Shown in pieces: positions 57,740 to 64,000 of a DNA stretch of 64,000 nt. The stretch covers positions 1-64,000 of the forward strand of contig JAMLIC010000012.1 of assembly GCA_023954375.1 (NCBI GenBank), written 5' to 3'. Positions within the stretch are counted from its first letter, which is position 1. Each line of letters opens with the position of its first letter. The notes under the pieces were generated by a model that made no database searches, was not told the DNA's origin, and saw nothing but the letters and a program-made list of their open reading frames with translations. Position numbers and translations under genes: made by a program. This DNA is from Planctomycetota bacterium. Its GTDB lineage: Bacteria > Planctomycetota > J058.

Positions 57740-59509
57740 GTGCGCGACCTCGCGGTGCTCGGGATCAACGCGGCCTACCACGAGACGGCGGCGGCCCTCG
57801 TCGTCGGCGGCGAGGTCGTGTTCGCGGTCGAGGAGGAGCGCATCTCGCGGCGAAAGCACGGCAAGCGCGCCCTCGCCTCGAACCCCGACGAGCTCCCCTG
57901 GCGCGCGATCGCGGCGGCGCTCGCCGCGGGGGGCGTCGCGCCGGGCGACCTCGACGCCGCGGCCTACTCGCTCGTCCCGGGCCTGCGCCGCGAGACGCTC
58001 GGTCGCGACCCCTACGTGGACGGCGCGGACGGGTTCGGCACCGAGGAGGGCGAGCGGGAGCACGAGGCGCGCGTGCGCGGCGTCCCGGACCTGCTCGCGC
58101 GACGCCTCGAGGCGCCCGGGCTCGCCGGCCGCGTGCGCTTCGTGCCCCACCACCTGGCCCACGCGGCGAGCGCCTTCTACCCGTCGCCGTTCGAGGACGC
58201 GGCCGTGCTGGTCGTCGACGGGATCGGCGAGCGCTCGACCGCCTGGCTCGGGCGCGGCGCGGGCGCGCGCCTCGAGGCGCTCGAGGAGGTGCCCTACCCC
58301 GCGTCGCTCGGCCTCCTCTGGGAGCGCGTCGCCGTGTGGCTCGGCTTCGACGAGCACGACGCCGCGAAGGTCATGGGCCTCGCCGCCTACGGCGACCCGG
58401 GGCGCTTCGAGGCCGAGCTGGCGCGGCTGGTGCCCGTGCCCGACGACGACGGGGGCGCGCCAGGCTCGAGCGCGCCGCCGTTCCTGGTGGACCCGCGCCA
58501 CGCGCGCCTGCGCGCCGGCGACGTGGCCGGCCTCGAGGCGCTGCTCGGTCCGCGCCGCGGCGACGAGCCGCCCGACGCCGGGCGGTTCGCCGACGCCGCC
58601 GCGGCCCTGCAGCGCCGCACCGAGGTCGCGCTCCTCGCCACGTGCCGCCGCCTGGCCCGCGCCACGGGCGCGCGCGCGCTGGCCTACGCCGGGGGCGTGG
58701 CGCTCAACTGCGTCGCCAACGCCTTCCTCGAGCGCGAGGGGCCCTTCGAGGCGCTCTACGTCGCGCCCGCCGCCCACGACGCCGGGACCGCGCTCGGCGC
58801 GGCGCTGGAGGTCGCGCTCCGCCTCGCCGAGGCCCGAGGCGACCGCCCGGCGCGCCCCCGCGCGCGGCCGGTCGCGCCGTTCCTCGGGCCGGAGCACGAC
58901 GCGGCCGCCGTGGACGCCGCGCTGGCGCGCGCCGGCCTCGCGGCCGAGCGCGTCGAGCGCCCGGCCGAGGCCGCCGCCGAGGCGCTCGCCCGGGGACGCG
59001 TCGTCGGCTGGTTCCAGGGGCGGCTCGAGCTCGGGCCGCGCGCCCTCGGCCACCGCTCCCTCCTCGCCGACCCCCGCCGCCCCGAGGCCCGCGCGGCGCT
59101 CAACGCCCACATGAAGCACCGCGAGCCCTGGCGCCCGTTCGGGGCCGCGATCCTCGCCGAGGCCGCCGACGCCTGGCTCGAGCTCCCGGCGCGGCGCCCC
59201 GGCGCCGCCGCGGCCCGCGACCTCATGCTGCTCGCCTACCGGGTCCGCCCCTCGCGCGCCCCCGCCGTCCCGGCCGTCGTGCACCGCGACGGCACCTGCC
59301 GCGTCCAGGTCGTGGAGCGCGAGCGCCAGCCCGCCCTCCACGCGCTCCTGGCCCGCTTCGAGGCGCTCACGGGCGTCCCGCTCGTGCTCAACACCTCCTT
59401 CAACGACCGCGAGCCGATCGTGTGCTCGCCCGACGACGCGCTCGCCTGCTTCCTGCGCGCGGGCGCCGACGAGCTGTTCCTGGGAGACCGGCGTGTCTCG
59501 CGCCCCTGA
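57740..59509 (+). CDS. carbamoyltransferase (NodU/CmcH/TobZ family)
   Basis: A 589-residue O-carbamoyltransferase that uses carbamoyl phosphate and ATP to modify a hydroxyl of a small molecule. The N-terminal Kae1-like domain has VLGINAAYHETAAALVVGGEVVFAVEEERISRRKH, the metal/substrate histidines H137, H138 and H141 (PHHLAHAASAFYPS) and D160 in VVDGIGERS. The C-terminal YrdC-like domain contains GWFQGRLELGPRALGHRSLLADPR and KHREPWRPFGAAIL, both diagnostic. Its 3' end overlaps the radical SAM gene by 17 bases. The GTG at 57740 fits the VRDLAVLGIN start. The product may be a decorated lipid, sugar or secondary metabolite. Confidence 0.92.
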   Translation: MRDLAVLGINAAYHETAAALVVGGEVVFAVEEERISRRKHGKRALASNPDELPWRAIAAALAAGGVAPGDLDAAAYSLVPGLRRETLGRDPYVDGADGFGTEEGEREHEARVRGVPDLLARRLEAPGLAGRVRFVPHHLAHAASAFYPSPFEDAAVLVVDGIGERSTAWLGRGAGARLEALEEVPYPASLGLLWERVAVWLGFDEHDAAKVMGLAAYGDPGRFEAELARLVPVPDDDGGAPGSSAPPFLVDPRHARLRAGDVAGLEALLGPRRGDEPPDAGRFADAAAALQRRTEVALLATCRRLARATGARALAYAGGVALNCVANAFLEREGPFEALYVAPAAHDAGTALGAALEVALRLAEARGDRPARPRARPVAPFLGPEHDAAAVDAALARAGLAAERVERPAEAAAEALARGRVVGWFQGRLELGPRALGHRSLLADPRRPEARAALNAHMKHREPWRPFGAAILAEAADAWLELPARRPGAAAARDLMLLAYRVRPSRAPAVPAVVHRDGTCRVQVVERERQPALHALLARFEALTGVPLVLNTSFNDREPIVCSPDDALACFLRAGADELFLGDRRVSRP

Positions 59510-60497
59510 GCCGCCGCCGCCCGCCGACCACGCGGCGCCGCCCGCCGCGAGCGTGTTCGAGCCGGTCCACGACCGCTACGGCCTGCGCCTGGCCCTCGTG
59601 CTCGGCAACCAGGCCCCCGGCGGCGTGTGCCCCTGGGCGGCCGCCGGGCGCTGCCACCACTGCGACATCGGCCTGGGCGAGGGCCGCGCGCTCGACGCCC
59701 CGGCGAACCTCGCCCGCCTGGCGTGGCTCCTCGCGCACCACGCCGCGGACCTGGAGCGCGTCGCCCACCTCGTGGTCTATGACTCGGGCTCGGTCCTGAA
59801 CCCGCGCGAGCTCGCGCCGGAGGTCCTCGACGCGGTCCTGGCCGCGGCGCGCGGCCTGCCGGCGGCGAGGGTCGTCTCGCTCGACACCCGCGAGGCCTTC
59901 GTCACCGGCCCGGCCCTCGCGCGTGTCGCGGGCGCCCTCGGGCCGGGGCTCGTGGCGCGGATCACGCTCGGCCTGGAGTCGGCCGACGACCGCGTGCGCG
60001 AGGGCGCCCTCGCCAAGCGCATGCCGCTCGCCGCCGTGGCCCGGGCGATCGACGCCCTCGGCCAGGCCGAGGCGGCGCTCGGGCCGGGGCGCTTCGGCCT
60101 CGACGTGAACGTGCTCGTCGGCGGGCCCGGGACGACGCCCGCCACGACCGTGGACGACGCGGTCGCGACCGCCCGCTGGGCGGCCGAACGGGCCCGCGCC
60201 GCGGGCCTGGGCGTCGACCTCAACGTGCACCCCTACTACCCGTCCGCGCGCGGCCTCGGGCGCTTCCCCGACCACCCGCGCTGCCCGCCCGAGCTCACGG
60301 CCCGGGCCGTCCTGGCGCTGACGGCGGCGGCGCGCGCGCTCGCGCCGGGCGCGGGCGTGTTCGTGGGCTGGCAGGACGAGGGGCACGACCACGAGCCCGC
60401 GCGCCGCGACGAGGAGCTCGCCCGCGCTCGCGCCGCGTTCGACGCGTTCAACCGCGGCCAGGACCCCGGCGCCCTCGCGCCGCTGCTCGCGCGCTGA
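59493..60497 (+). CDS. radical SAM protein, Elp3/TIGR01210-like
   Basis: A 334-residue protein. The cluster cysteines are C46, C54 and C57 in VCPWAAAGRCHHCDIG, a C-x7-C-x2-C spacing seen in the Elp3/TIGR01210 group (for example the archaeosine synthase subunit RaSEA) rather than the common C-x3-C-x2-C. GLVARITLGLESADDRVREGALAKRMPL is the conserved E-rich strand of the group. The C-terminus (GVDLNVHPYYPSARG ... VFVGWQDEGHDHEPARRDEE) is family-like. It overlaps the carbamoyltransferase by 17 bases, so they are made together. Substrate unknown. Confidence 0.82.
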   Translation: MSRAPEPPPPADHAAPPAASVFEPVHDRYGLRLALVLGNQAPGGVCPWAAAGRCHHCDIGLGEGRALDAPANLARLAWLLAHHAADLERVAHLVVYDSGSVLNPRELAPEVLDAVLAAARGLPAARVVSLDTREAFVTGPALARVAGALGPGLVARITLGLESADDRVREGALAKRMPLAAVARAIDALGQAEAALGPGRFGLDVNVLVGGPGTTPATTVDDAVATARWAAERARAAGLGVDLNVHPYYPSARGLGRFPDHPRCPPELTARAVLALTAAARALAPGAGVFVGWQDEGHDHEPARRDEELARARAAFDAFNRGQDPGALAPLLAR

Positions 60498-60512
60498 GCC
60501 CGGGCCGCTCGC

Positions 60513-62036
60513 TCACGCCCCCGGCCCCGCCTCCGCCCCCACCGGCACCAGCCGCCGCTCGCCCGGGCGCATCTCGCCCGCGCGCCAGAGGAAGGGCGAC
60601 GTCGTCGTGATCGGCGGCGCCGAGACGACGGCGGGCTCGAAGGTCGAGCGCCAGAAGTTGGTCCCGCGGAACAGGTCGCGCACGTGGCGGTGCCGGTTGA
60701 GCGGCGCCAGGCGGTCGTAGAGCCAGCGCAGCGCCGGGACCATGCGGTAGGTGTAGAGGAACACCTGGAAGTGGTTCAGGAACCAGATCACCGGCCGCCG
60801 CGTCCAGCCCTGGAAGTGCGGCAGGAAGCGGGGGTTCTTCGCCGCCTCGCGGTAGAGCCGGTGGCGGTGGCGCACCGAGTAGTAGCGGAGCGTGAGCTGG
60901 CGGATGCCCCGGCGCAGCTCGTCGGGCGTCATCTGCTTCGGCCGGACGACGACCTTGTCCTTGCCGACGAAGTCGTCGTAGTCCGTCGTCAGGAGCCGCC
61001 CCTCGCGCAGGTAGCGCTTGTAGCTGGGCGTGCCGGGGAAGGGGATCTCGGTGGTGAAGCTGCAGTGCCAGATCCCCGACGCGCGGAGGAAGTCCCACGT
61101 CGCCTCGAAGATGTCGGGGGTGTCCCAGTCGAAGCCGAACATCCAGTTGCCCGAGGCGATGATCCCCTCGCGCTGGATCGCCGCGATCAGGGCCGCGTAG
61201 TCGGTCGCCGTGGCGTTCTTGCCCGTGCGGTCGAGGCTGCGCTGGTTCACCGACTCGTAGCCCGACGAGAGCAGGACGCACCCGGCCTCGCGCGCCAGCC
61301 GCAGGTCGGCCGGGTCGCGGCTGAACTCGTGGCGCACCTGCGCGCCGAAGGGCACCCCGTACTTCGCCAGCTCGCGCAGGAGCTCGCGCGTGTAGTCGAG
61401 GTCGCCCGCGAGGTTGTCGTCGACGAAGTAGAGCGCCTTGACCCACGACGGCCGCCGGCGCACCTGCTCGAGGACGTGGCCGATCGGGTAGGTGCGGTAG
61501 CCGCAGGTCATGCGCTTGGCGAAGCAGAAGCTGCACGCCTCGGGGCAGCCGCGGCTCGCCATGACCGGGTAGTAGAACGGCTGGTAGCGCTCGATCTTCG
61601 CCAGGTCGGTGCGCGGCAGCGGCAGCGCCGCGAGGTCGGGCGGCGGGTCGCGGTAGACCCCGTGGACGTCGTCGGGCCGCTCGAGCATCTGCTCGCAGAT
61701 CCGCCGCCACGACGTCTCCCCCTCGCCGCACACCACCGCGTCGGCGTGCTCGAGCGCCTCCTCCGGCATGGCCGTGGCGTGGTGCCCGCCGAGGACGACC
61801 TTCACCCCGCGCCCGCGGTAGAAGTCGGCCAGCGCGTAGGCCGCCTTGATCCGCGGCGTCGAGGCGGTGATCCCCACCAGGTCCACCGGCTCGTCGAGGA
61901 GCAGCCGCTCGCGCAGGACGTCGACGACGCACACCTCGACCTCCGGCGGCGTCACCGCCGCCAGGCACGCCAGCGCCAGCGTCGGCACCTCGAGCTCCCA
62001 CGGGATCGTGATGAGCTTCGCCCGCAGCCGCGCCAT
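60513..62036 (-). CDS. B12-binding domain radical SAM protein
   Basis: A 507-residue protein. The N-terminal ~130 residues form a cobalamin-binding domain (LVGITASTPRIKAAYALADFYRGRGVKVVLGGHHATAMPEEAL) without the usual D-x-H-x-x-G base-on motif, as is normal for this class. The radical SAM cysteines are C164, C168 and C171 (SRGCPEACSFCFAKR). The C-terminus is HxY-rich. Relatives include methyltransferases and hopanoid/chlorophyll pathway enzymes. The ATG at 62036 has GAGGGG five bases upstream, while an upstream GTG at 62042 would put that site on top of the start. It converges on the Elp3-like radical SAM gene. Confidence 0.88.
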   Translation of the reverse strand: MARLRAKLITIPWELEVPTLALACLAAVTPPEVEVCVVDVLRERLLLDEPVDLVGITASTPRIKAAYALADFYRGRGVKVVLGGHHATAMPEEALEHADAVVCGEGETSWRRICEQMLERPDDVHGVYRDPPPDLAALPLPRTDLAKIERYQPFYYPVMASRGCPEACSFCFAKRMTCGYRTYPIGHVLEQVRRRPSWVKALYFVDDNLAGDLDYTRELLRELAKYGVPFGAQVRHEFSRDPADLRLAREAGCVLLSSGYESVNQRSLDRTGKNATATDYAALIAAIQREGIIASGNWMFGFDWDTPDIFEATWDFLRASGIWHCSFTTEIPFPGTPSYKRYLREGRLLTTDYDDFVGKDKVVVRPKQMTPDELRRGIRQLTLRYYSVRHRHRLYREAAKNPRFLPHFQGWTRRPVIWFLNHFQVFLYTYRMVPALRWLYDRLAPLNRHRHVRDLFRGTNFWRSTFEPAVVSAPPITTTSPFLWRAGEMRPGERRLVPVGAEAGPGA

Positions 62037-62136
62037 GAGCACCCCCCTCGCGGCGCGAGGCTAGCGCCGCGCGCCCGGGGCGACCGGCGCGCGGCGCTTG
62101 ACGTGCGTCACGCGGGCAGGGGTTGCGCGCCGCCCC

Positions 62137-62180
62137 TTGACGCCGCGACGGGCCCAATGCTATTGATTAGGACTCCTAAT
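62137..62180 (+). promoter_or_regulatory. MarR promoter and palindromic operator
   Basis: TTGACG (62137-62142), an 18-base spacer and TATTGA (62161-62166) form a reasonable sigma-70 promoter. ATTAGGA-C-TCCTAAT (62166-62180) is a perfect 7-1-7 palindrome that covers the AGGA ribosome site and the first two bases of the start codon. This is a typical MarR operator size. TGACG-TG-CGTCA at 62099-62110 is a second small palindrome upstream. Confidence 0.65.
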
Positions 62181-62880
62181 GAATGACCCGCGCCAGGACG
62201 ACTCGGACCCGTTCGAGCAGGGCGAGCAGGCGCTCGCGCGCCGGATCACGCACGGCCTGTCGAAGGTCGGCCTGGCGCTCCGGACGCACGCCTGGCAGGA
62301 GGCCGCCCCCCGGGGGCTCACGCCGACGCAGGGGCAGGTGCTGGCCTTCCTGCGCGCGCGGCCCGGGGGCGCGCGGCTGTCCGCGATCGCCGATGGGCTG
62401 GCCGTGACCGCCCCCACGGCCAGCGACGCCGTGGCCGCCCTCGTCGAGAAGCGCCTCGTGACCAAGCGCCGGGCGCCCGACGATGCGCGCGCCGTGCTCG
62501 TGGGCCTCACTTCCCGGGGGCGGCGCGAGGCGGAGCGGGCCGCCGCCTGGCCGGACGTGCTCCTCGGCGCCGTCGACGCGCTGCGGCCCGACGAGCAGGA
62601 GGTGTTCCTGCGCGGCCTCGTGCGCATGGTGGGCGCGCTGCAGGAGCGCGGGCAGGTGCCCGTCTCCCGCATGTGCGTGACCTGCCGCTACTTCCGCCCG
62701 CGGGTCCACGACGACCCCGCCCGCCCGCACCACTGCGCGTTCGTCGACGCGCCCATGGGCGACCGCCACCTGCGGCTCGACTGCCCCGAGCAGGAGCCCG
62801 CCCCCGACGACGAGGCCGCGCGCGCGTTCGCCGCGTGGTCCGCCGACCCGTCCCCGGACCCTGAGGAGGAGCCCCGATGA
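62179..62880 (+). CDS. MarR-family regulator with C-terminal four-cysteine domain
   Basis: A 233-residue protein. A winged helix lies at about residues 50-120: LTPTQGQVLAFLRARPGGARLSAIADGLAVTAPTASDAVAALVEKRLVTKRRAPDDARAV. After the dimer helices comes an unusual tail with C166, C169, C186 and C202 (MCVTCRYF, PHHCAFVD, RLDCPEQ), a likely Fe-S or zinc site that could sense NO or redox. Ordinary MarR proteins are ~150 residues and lack it. It overlaps the protoglobin gene by four bases (ATGA), so the two form an operon under the palindromic operator. Confidence 0.88.
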   Translation: MNDPRQDDSDPFEQGEQALARRITHGLSKVGLALRTHAWQEAAPRGLTPTQGQVLAFLRARPGGARLSAIADGLAVTAPTASDAVAALVEKRLVTKRRAPDDARAVLVGLTSRGRREAERAAAWPDVLLGAVDALRPDEQEVFLRGLVRMVGALQERGQVPVSRMCVTCRYFRPRVHDDPARPHHCAFVDAPMGDRHLRLDCPEQEPAPDDEAARAFAAWSADPSPDPEEEPR

Positions 62881-63476
62881 CCACCCCCGCCCCCACGATC
62901 CCCGGCTACGCCCTCGGCGACCCGTCGCTGACCCGCTCGCCGGTCACCCTCGACGACCTCGCGCGGCTCAGGGCCACGCTGCTGCTCGGCGACGACGACG
63001 TCGCGGCGCTGCGCCGCTCTCGCGACGTCCTCGCCGACCAGACCGAGGCGGTCCTCGACACGTGGTACGGGTTCGTGGGCCAGACGCCGCACCTGGTGGC
63101 CGCCTTCGCCCGGCGCAGCGACGGACAGCCCGACGCCGGCTACCTGGCCGCCGTGCGCGCCCGGTTCGGCCAGTGGATCCTCGACACGGCGGAGGCCGCC
63201 TTCGACCAGCGCTGGCTCGACTGGCAGCACGAGCTCGGCCTCCGGCACCACCGCGCGAAGAAGAACCGCACCGACGGCGTCGAGGCGGCCGAGGTCGTCC
63301 CCTTCCGCGACCTCGTCGCCCTCACCGTCCCGGTCGTCGTGACGCTGAGGCCCTTCCTGGCCGCGAAGGGCCATCCGCCCGAGCAGGTCGAGGCCATGCA
63401 GCAGGCGTGGCTCAAGGCCGTCCTGCTCCAGGTGATCCTCTGGAGCCAGCCCTACGTGCGGCCCGGCGACTTCTAG
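62877..63476 (+). CDS. protoglobin
   Basis: A 199-residue single-domain globin of the sensor-globin lineage. PGYALGDPSLTRSPVTLDDLARLRATLLLGDDDVAALRR forms the N-terminal Z/pre-A helices of protoglobins, FVGQTPHLVAAF follows, and DWQHELGLRHHRAKKNRTD includes the proximal haem histidine and the conserved KKN. No output domain follows, so it binds O2, CO or NO rather than signalling by itself. Its ATG overlaps the MarR stop, which suggests the regulator responds to the ligand or stress that the globin handles. Confidence 0.9.
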   Translation: MTTPAPTIPGYALGDPSLTRSPVTLDDLARLRATLLLGDDDVAALRRSRDVLADQTEAVLDTWYGFVGQTPHLVAAFARRSDGQPDAGYLAAVRARFGQWILDTAEAAFDQRWLDWQHELGLRHHRAKKNRTDGVEAAEVVPFRDLVALTVPVVVTLRPFLAAKGHPPEQVEAMQQAWLKAVLLQVILWSQPYVRPGDF

Positions 63477-63493
63477 AGGCCCCACCGGCGCGG

Positions 63494-64000
63494 TCAGCGC
63501 CCCCGCTCGCGCCGCCGCGCCTCCTGCGTCTCGACGAGGCCCTGCTGCGCCTCCTCGTTGTGCGGGTCGACGGCGAGCGCGAGGCCGAAGCTCTCGACCG
63601 CGTCGGAGAGCTGGCCGAGCGCGGCCTGGGCCCGGCCGGCGGCGATCAGGAGGGGGACCGAGCGGGGGCGCTCCGAGAGGCCGTCCTGTGCGACCTTGAG
63701 CGCGCGCTCCCACTTGTTGCCCGCCGACGCGAGGCGGATCGCCGACAGCCGCGCGCTGGTCTCGGGCCCGGGCTCGCCGGTCTCGGTCTCGCTCGCGCGG
63801 TCGACCTCGGCCAGGAGCTGGCGCTTCTTGCGCTTGCGGCGCACCTGCGCCAGGAGCTCGACCACCTGCGGCGCGTCCTTGCGCCAGGCGGCCACCTCCT
63901 CGAGCACCGCCTCGGCCTCGCCGAGCCGGTCGAGCTGCTCGAGGGCGAGGGCGAGCTGCTGGCGCAGCTGCCAGCGGTTCGGCGCCAGCTCGATCGCCCG
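63494..64000 (-). CDS. TPR protein (N-terminus beyond the window end)
   Basis: The frame is open to the right edge. Residues read ELAPNRWQLRQQLALALEQLDRLGEAEAVLEEVAAWRKDAPQ (TPR), then a charged linker with a KRKKR cluster and TETGEPGPETSARL, and another TPR (VPLLIAAGRAQAALGQLSDAVESFGLALAVDPHNEEAQQGLVE). It ends in RRRERGR at 63494. It is convergent with the protoglobin operon. Function is likely protein-protein contact. Only the C-terminal ~168 residues are seen. Confidence 0.8.
   Translation of the reverse strand, partial: RAIELAPNRWQLRQQLALALEQLDRLGEAEAVLEEVAAWRKDAPQVVELLAQVRRKRKKRQLLAEVDRASETETGEPGPETSARLSAIRLASAGNKWERALKVAQDGLSERPRSVPLLIAAGRAQAALGQLSDAVESFGLALAVDPHNEEAQQGLVETQEARRRERGR

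Noticed and set aside
57741..59114. Ser/Arg/Pro-rich frame overlapping the carbamoyltransferase
   Set aside because: Out-of-frame reading of the carbamoyltransferase gene, whose motifs are all in the 57740 frame.

Overview
This is a very GC-rich window (about three-quarters G+C by eye) from a Gram-negative, metabolically complex bacterium. An LpxA acyltransferase points to lipid A and an outer membrane. DUF4058, DUF547, Uma2, a Ser/Thr kinase with TPRs and an ECF sigma with a membrane-anchored partner are a mix typical of Planctomycetota, with Myxococcota as an alternative. The phylum is inference; no rRNA or marker gene here settles it.

Layout. 1-13.9 kb is mostly housekeeping: DUF3185 membrane protein, lpxA coupled to a squalene/phytoene synthase, secreted and hypothetical proteins, ETF-ubiquinone oxidoreductase, a large fused cation/proton antiporter, a ceramidase-like hydrolase, an Fe-S oxidoreductase subunit and an A-type Fe-S carrier. 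14.2-18.0 kb holds two overlapping D12-class DNA adenine methyltransferases followed within 9 bases by a leucine-rich-repeat protein, with no restriction enzyme visible. 18-22.6 kb has a rhomboid-like protein, a STAS protein, a fold-type II PLP enzyme, a DUF433/PIN-like toxin-antitoxin pair with a candidate operator, and a small HNH nuclease. 22.7-28.1 kb has a large secreted LysM protein, tRNA-Gly, trigger factor with a His-rich N-terminus and a beta-carbonic anhydrase. 28.1-40.4 kb has a Ser/Thr kinase-TPR protein, an ECF sigma factor with a frameshifted partner, a LOG-family protein, an orphan NuoM/NuoN-like pair that seems to lack key charged residues, an AI-2E transporter, a XRE regulator and a Uma2 nuclease.

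40.7-54.5 kb is a complete type I-G (formerly I-U) CRISPR-Cas locus on the + strand: cas3 (helicase then HD), csx17/cas8g, csb1/cas7, csb2/cas5-cas6, a cas4-cas1 fusion, cas2, a 234-base leader and an array of 54 repeats of 36 nt with 53 spacers of 35-42 nt. The last repeat base is G in the 43 leader-proximal repeats and C in the 11 distal ones, which records a repeat replacement during array growth.

Convergent to the array end lies a three-gene operon (57.4-54.6 kb, - strand) joined by two GTGA overlaps: a small basic protein, a STAND-like P-loop/winged-helix/TPR protein with an eroded nucleotide site, and a small protein of unknown function. Its position and architecture make it the best candidate here for an undescribed conflict or defence module. 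57.4-62.0 kb follows with a YdeI/OmdA-like protein, a NodU/CmcH carbamoyltransferase overlapping a radical SAM protein, and a convergent B12-binding radical SAM protein. The window closes with a MarR regulator carrying a four-Cys tail, translationally coupled to a protoglobin and preceded by a perfect palindrome over its ribosome-binding site, and a TPR protein that runs off the end.
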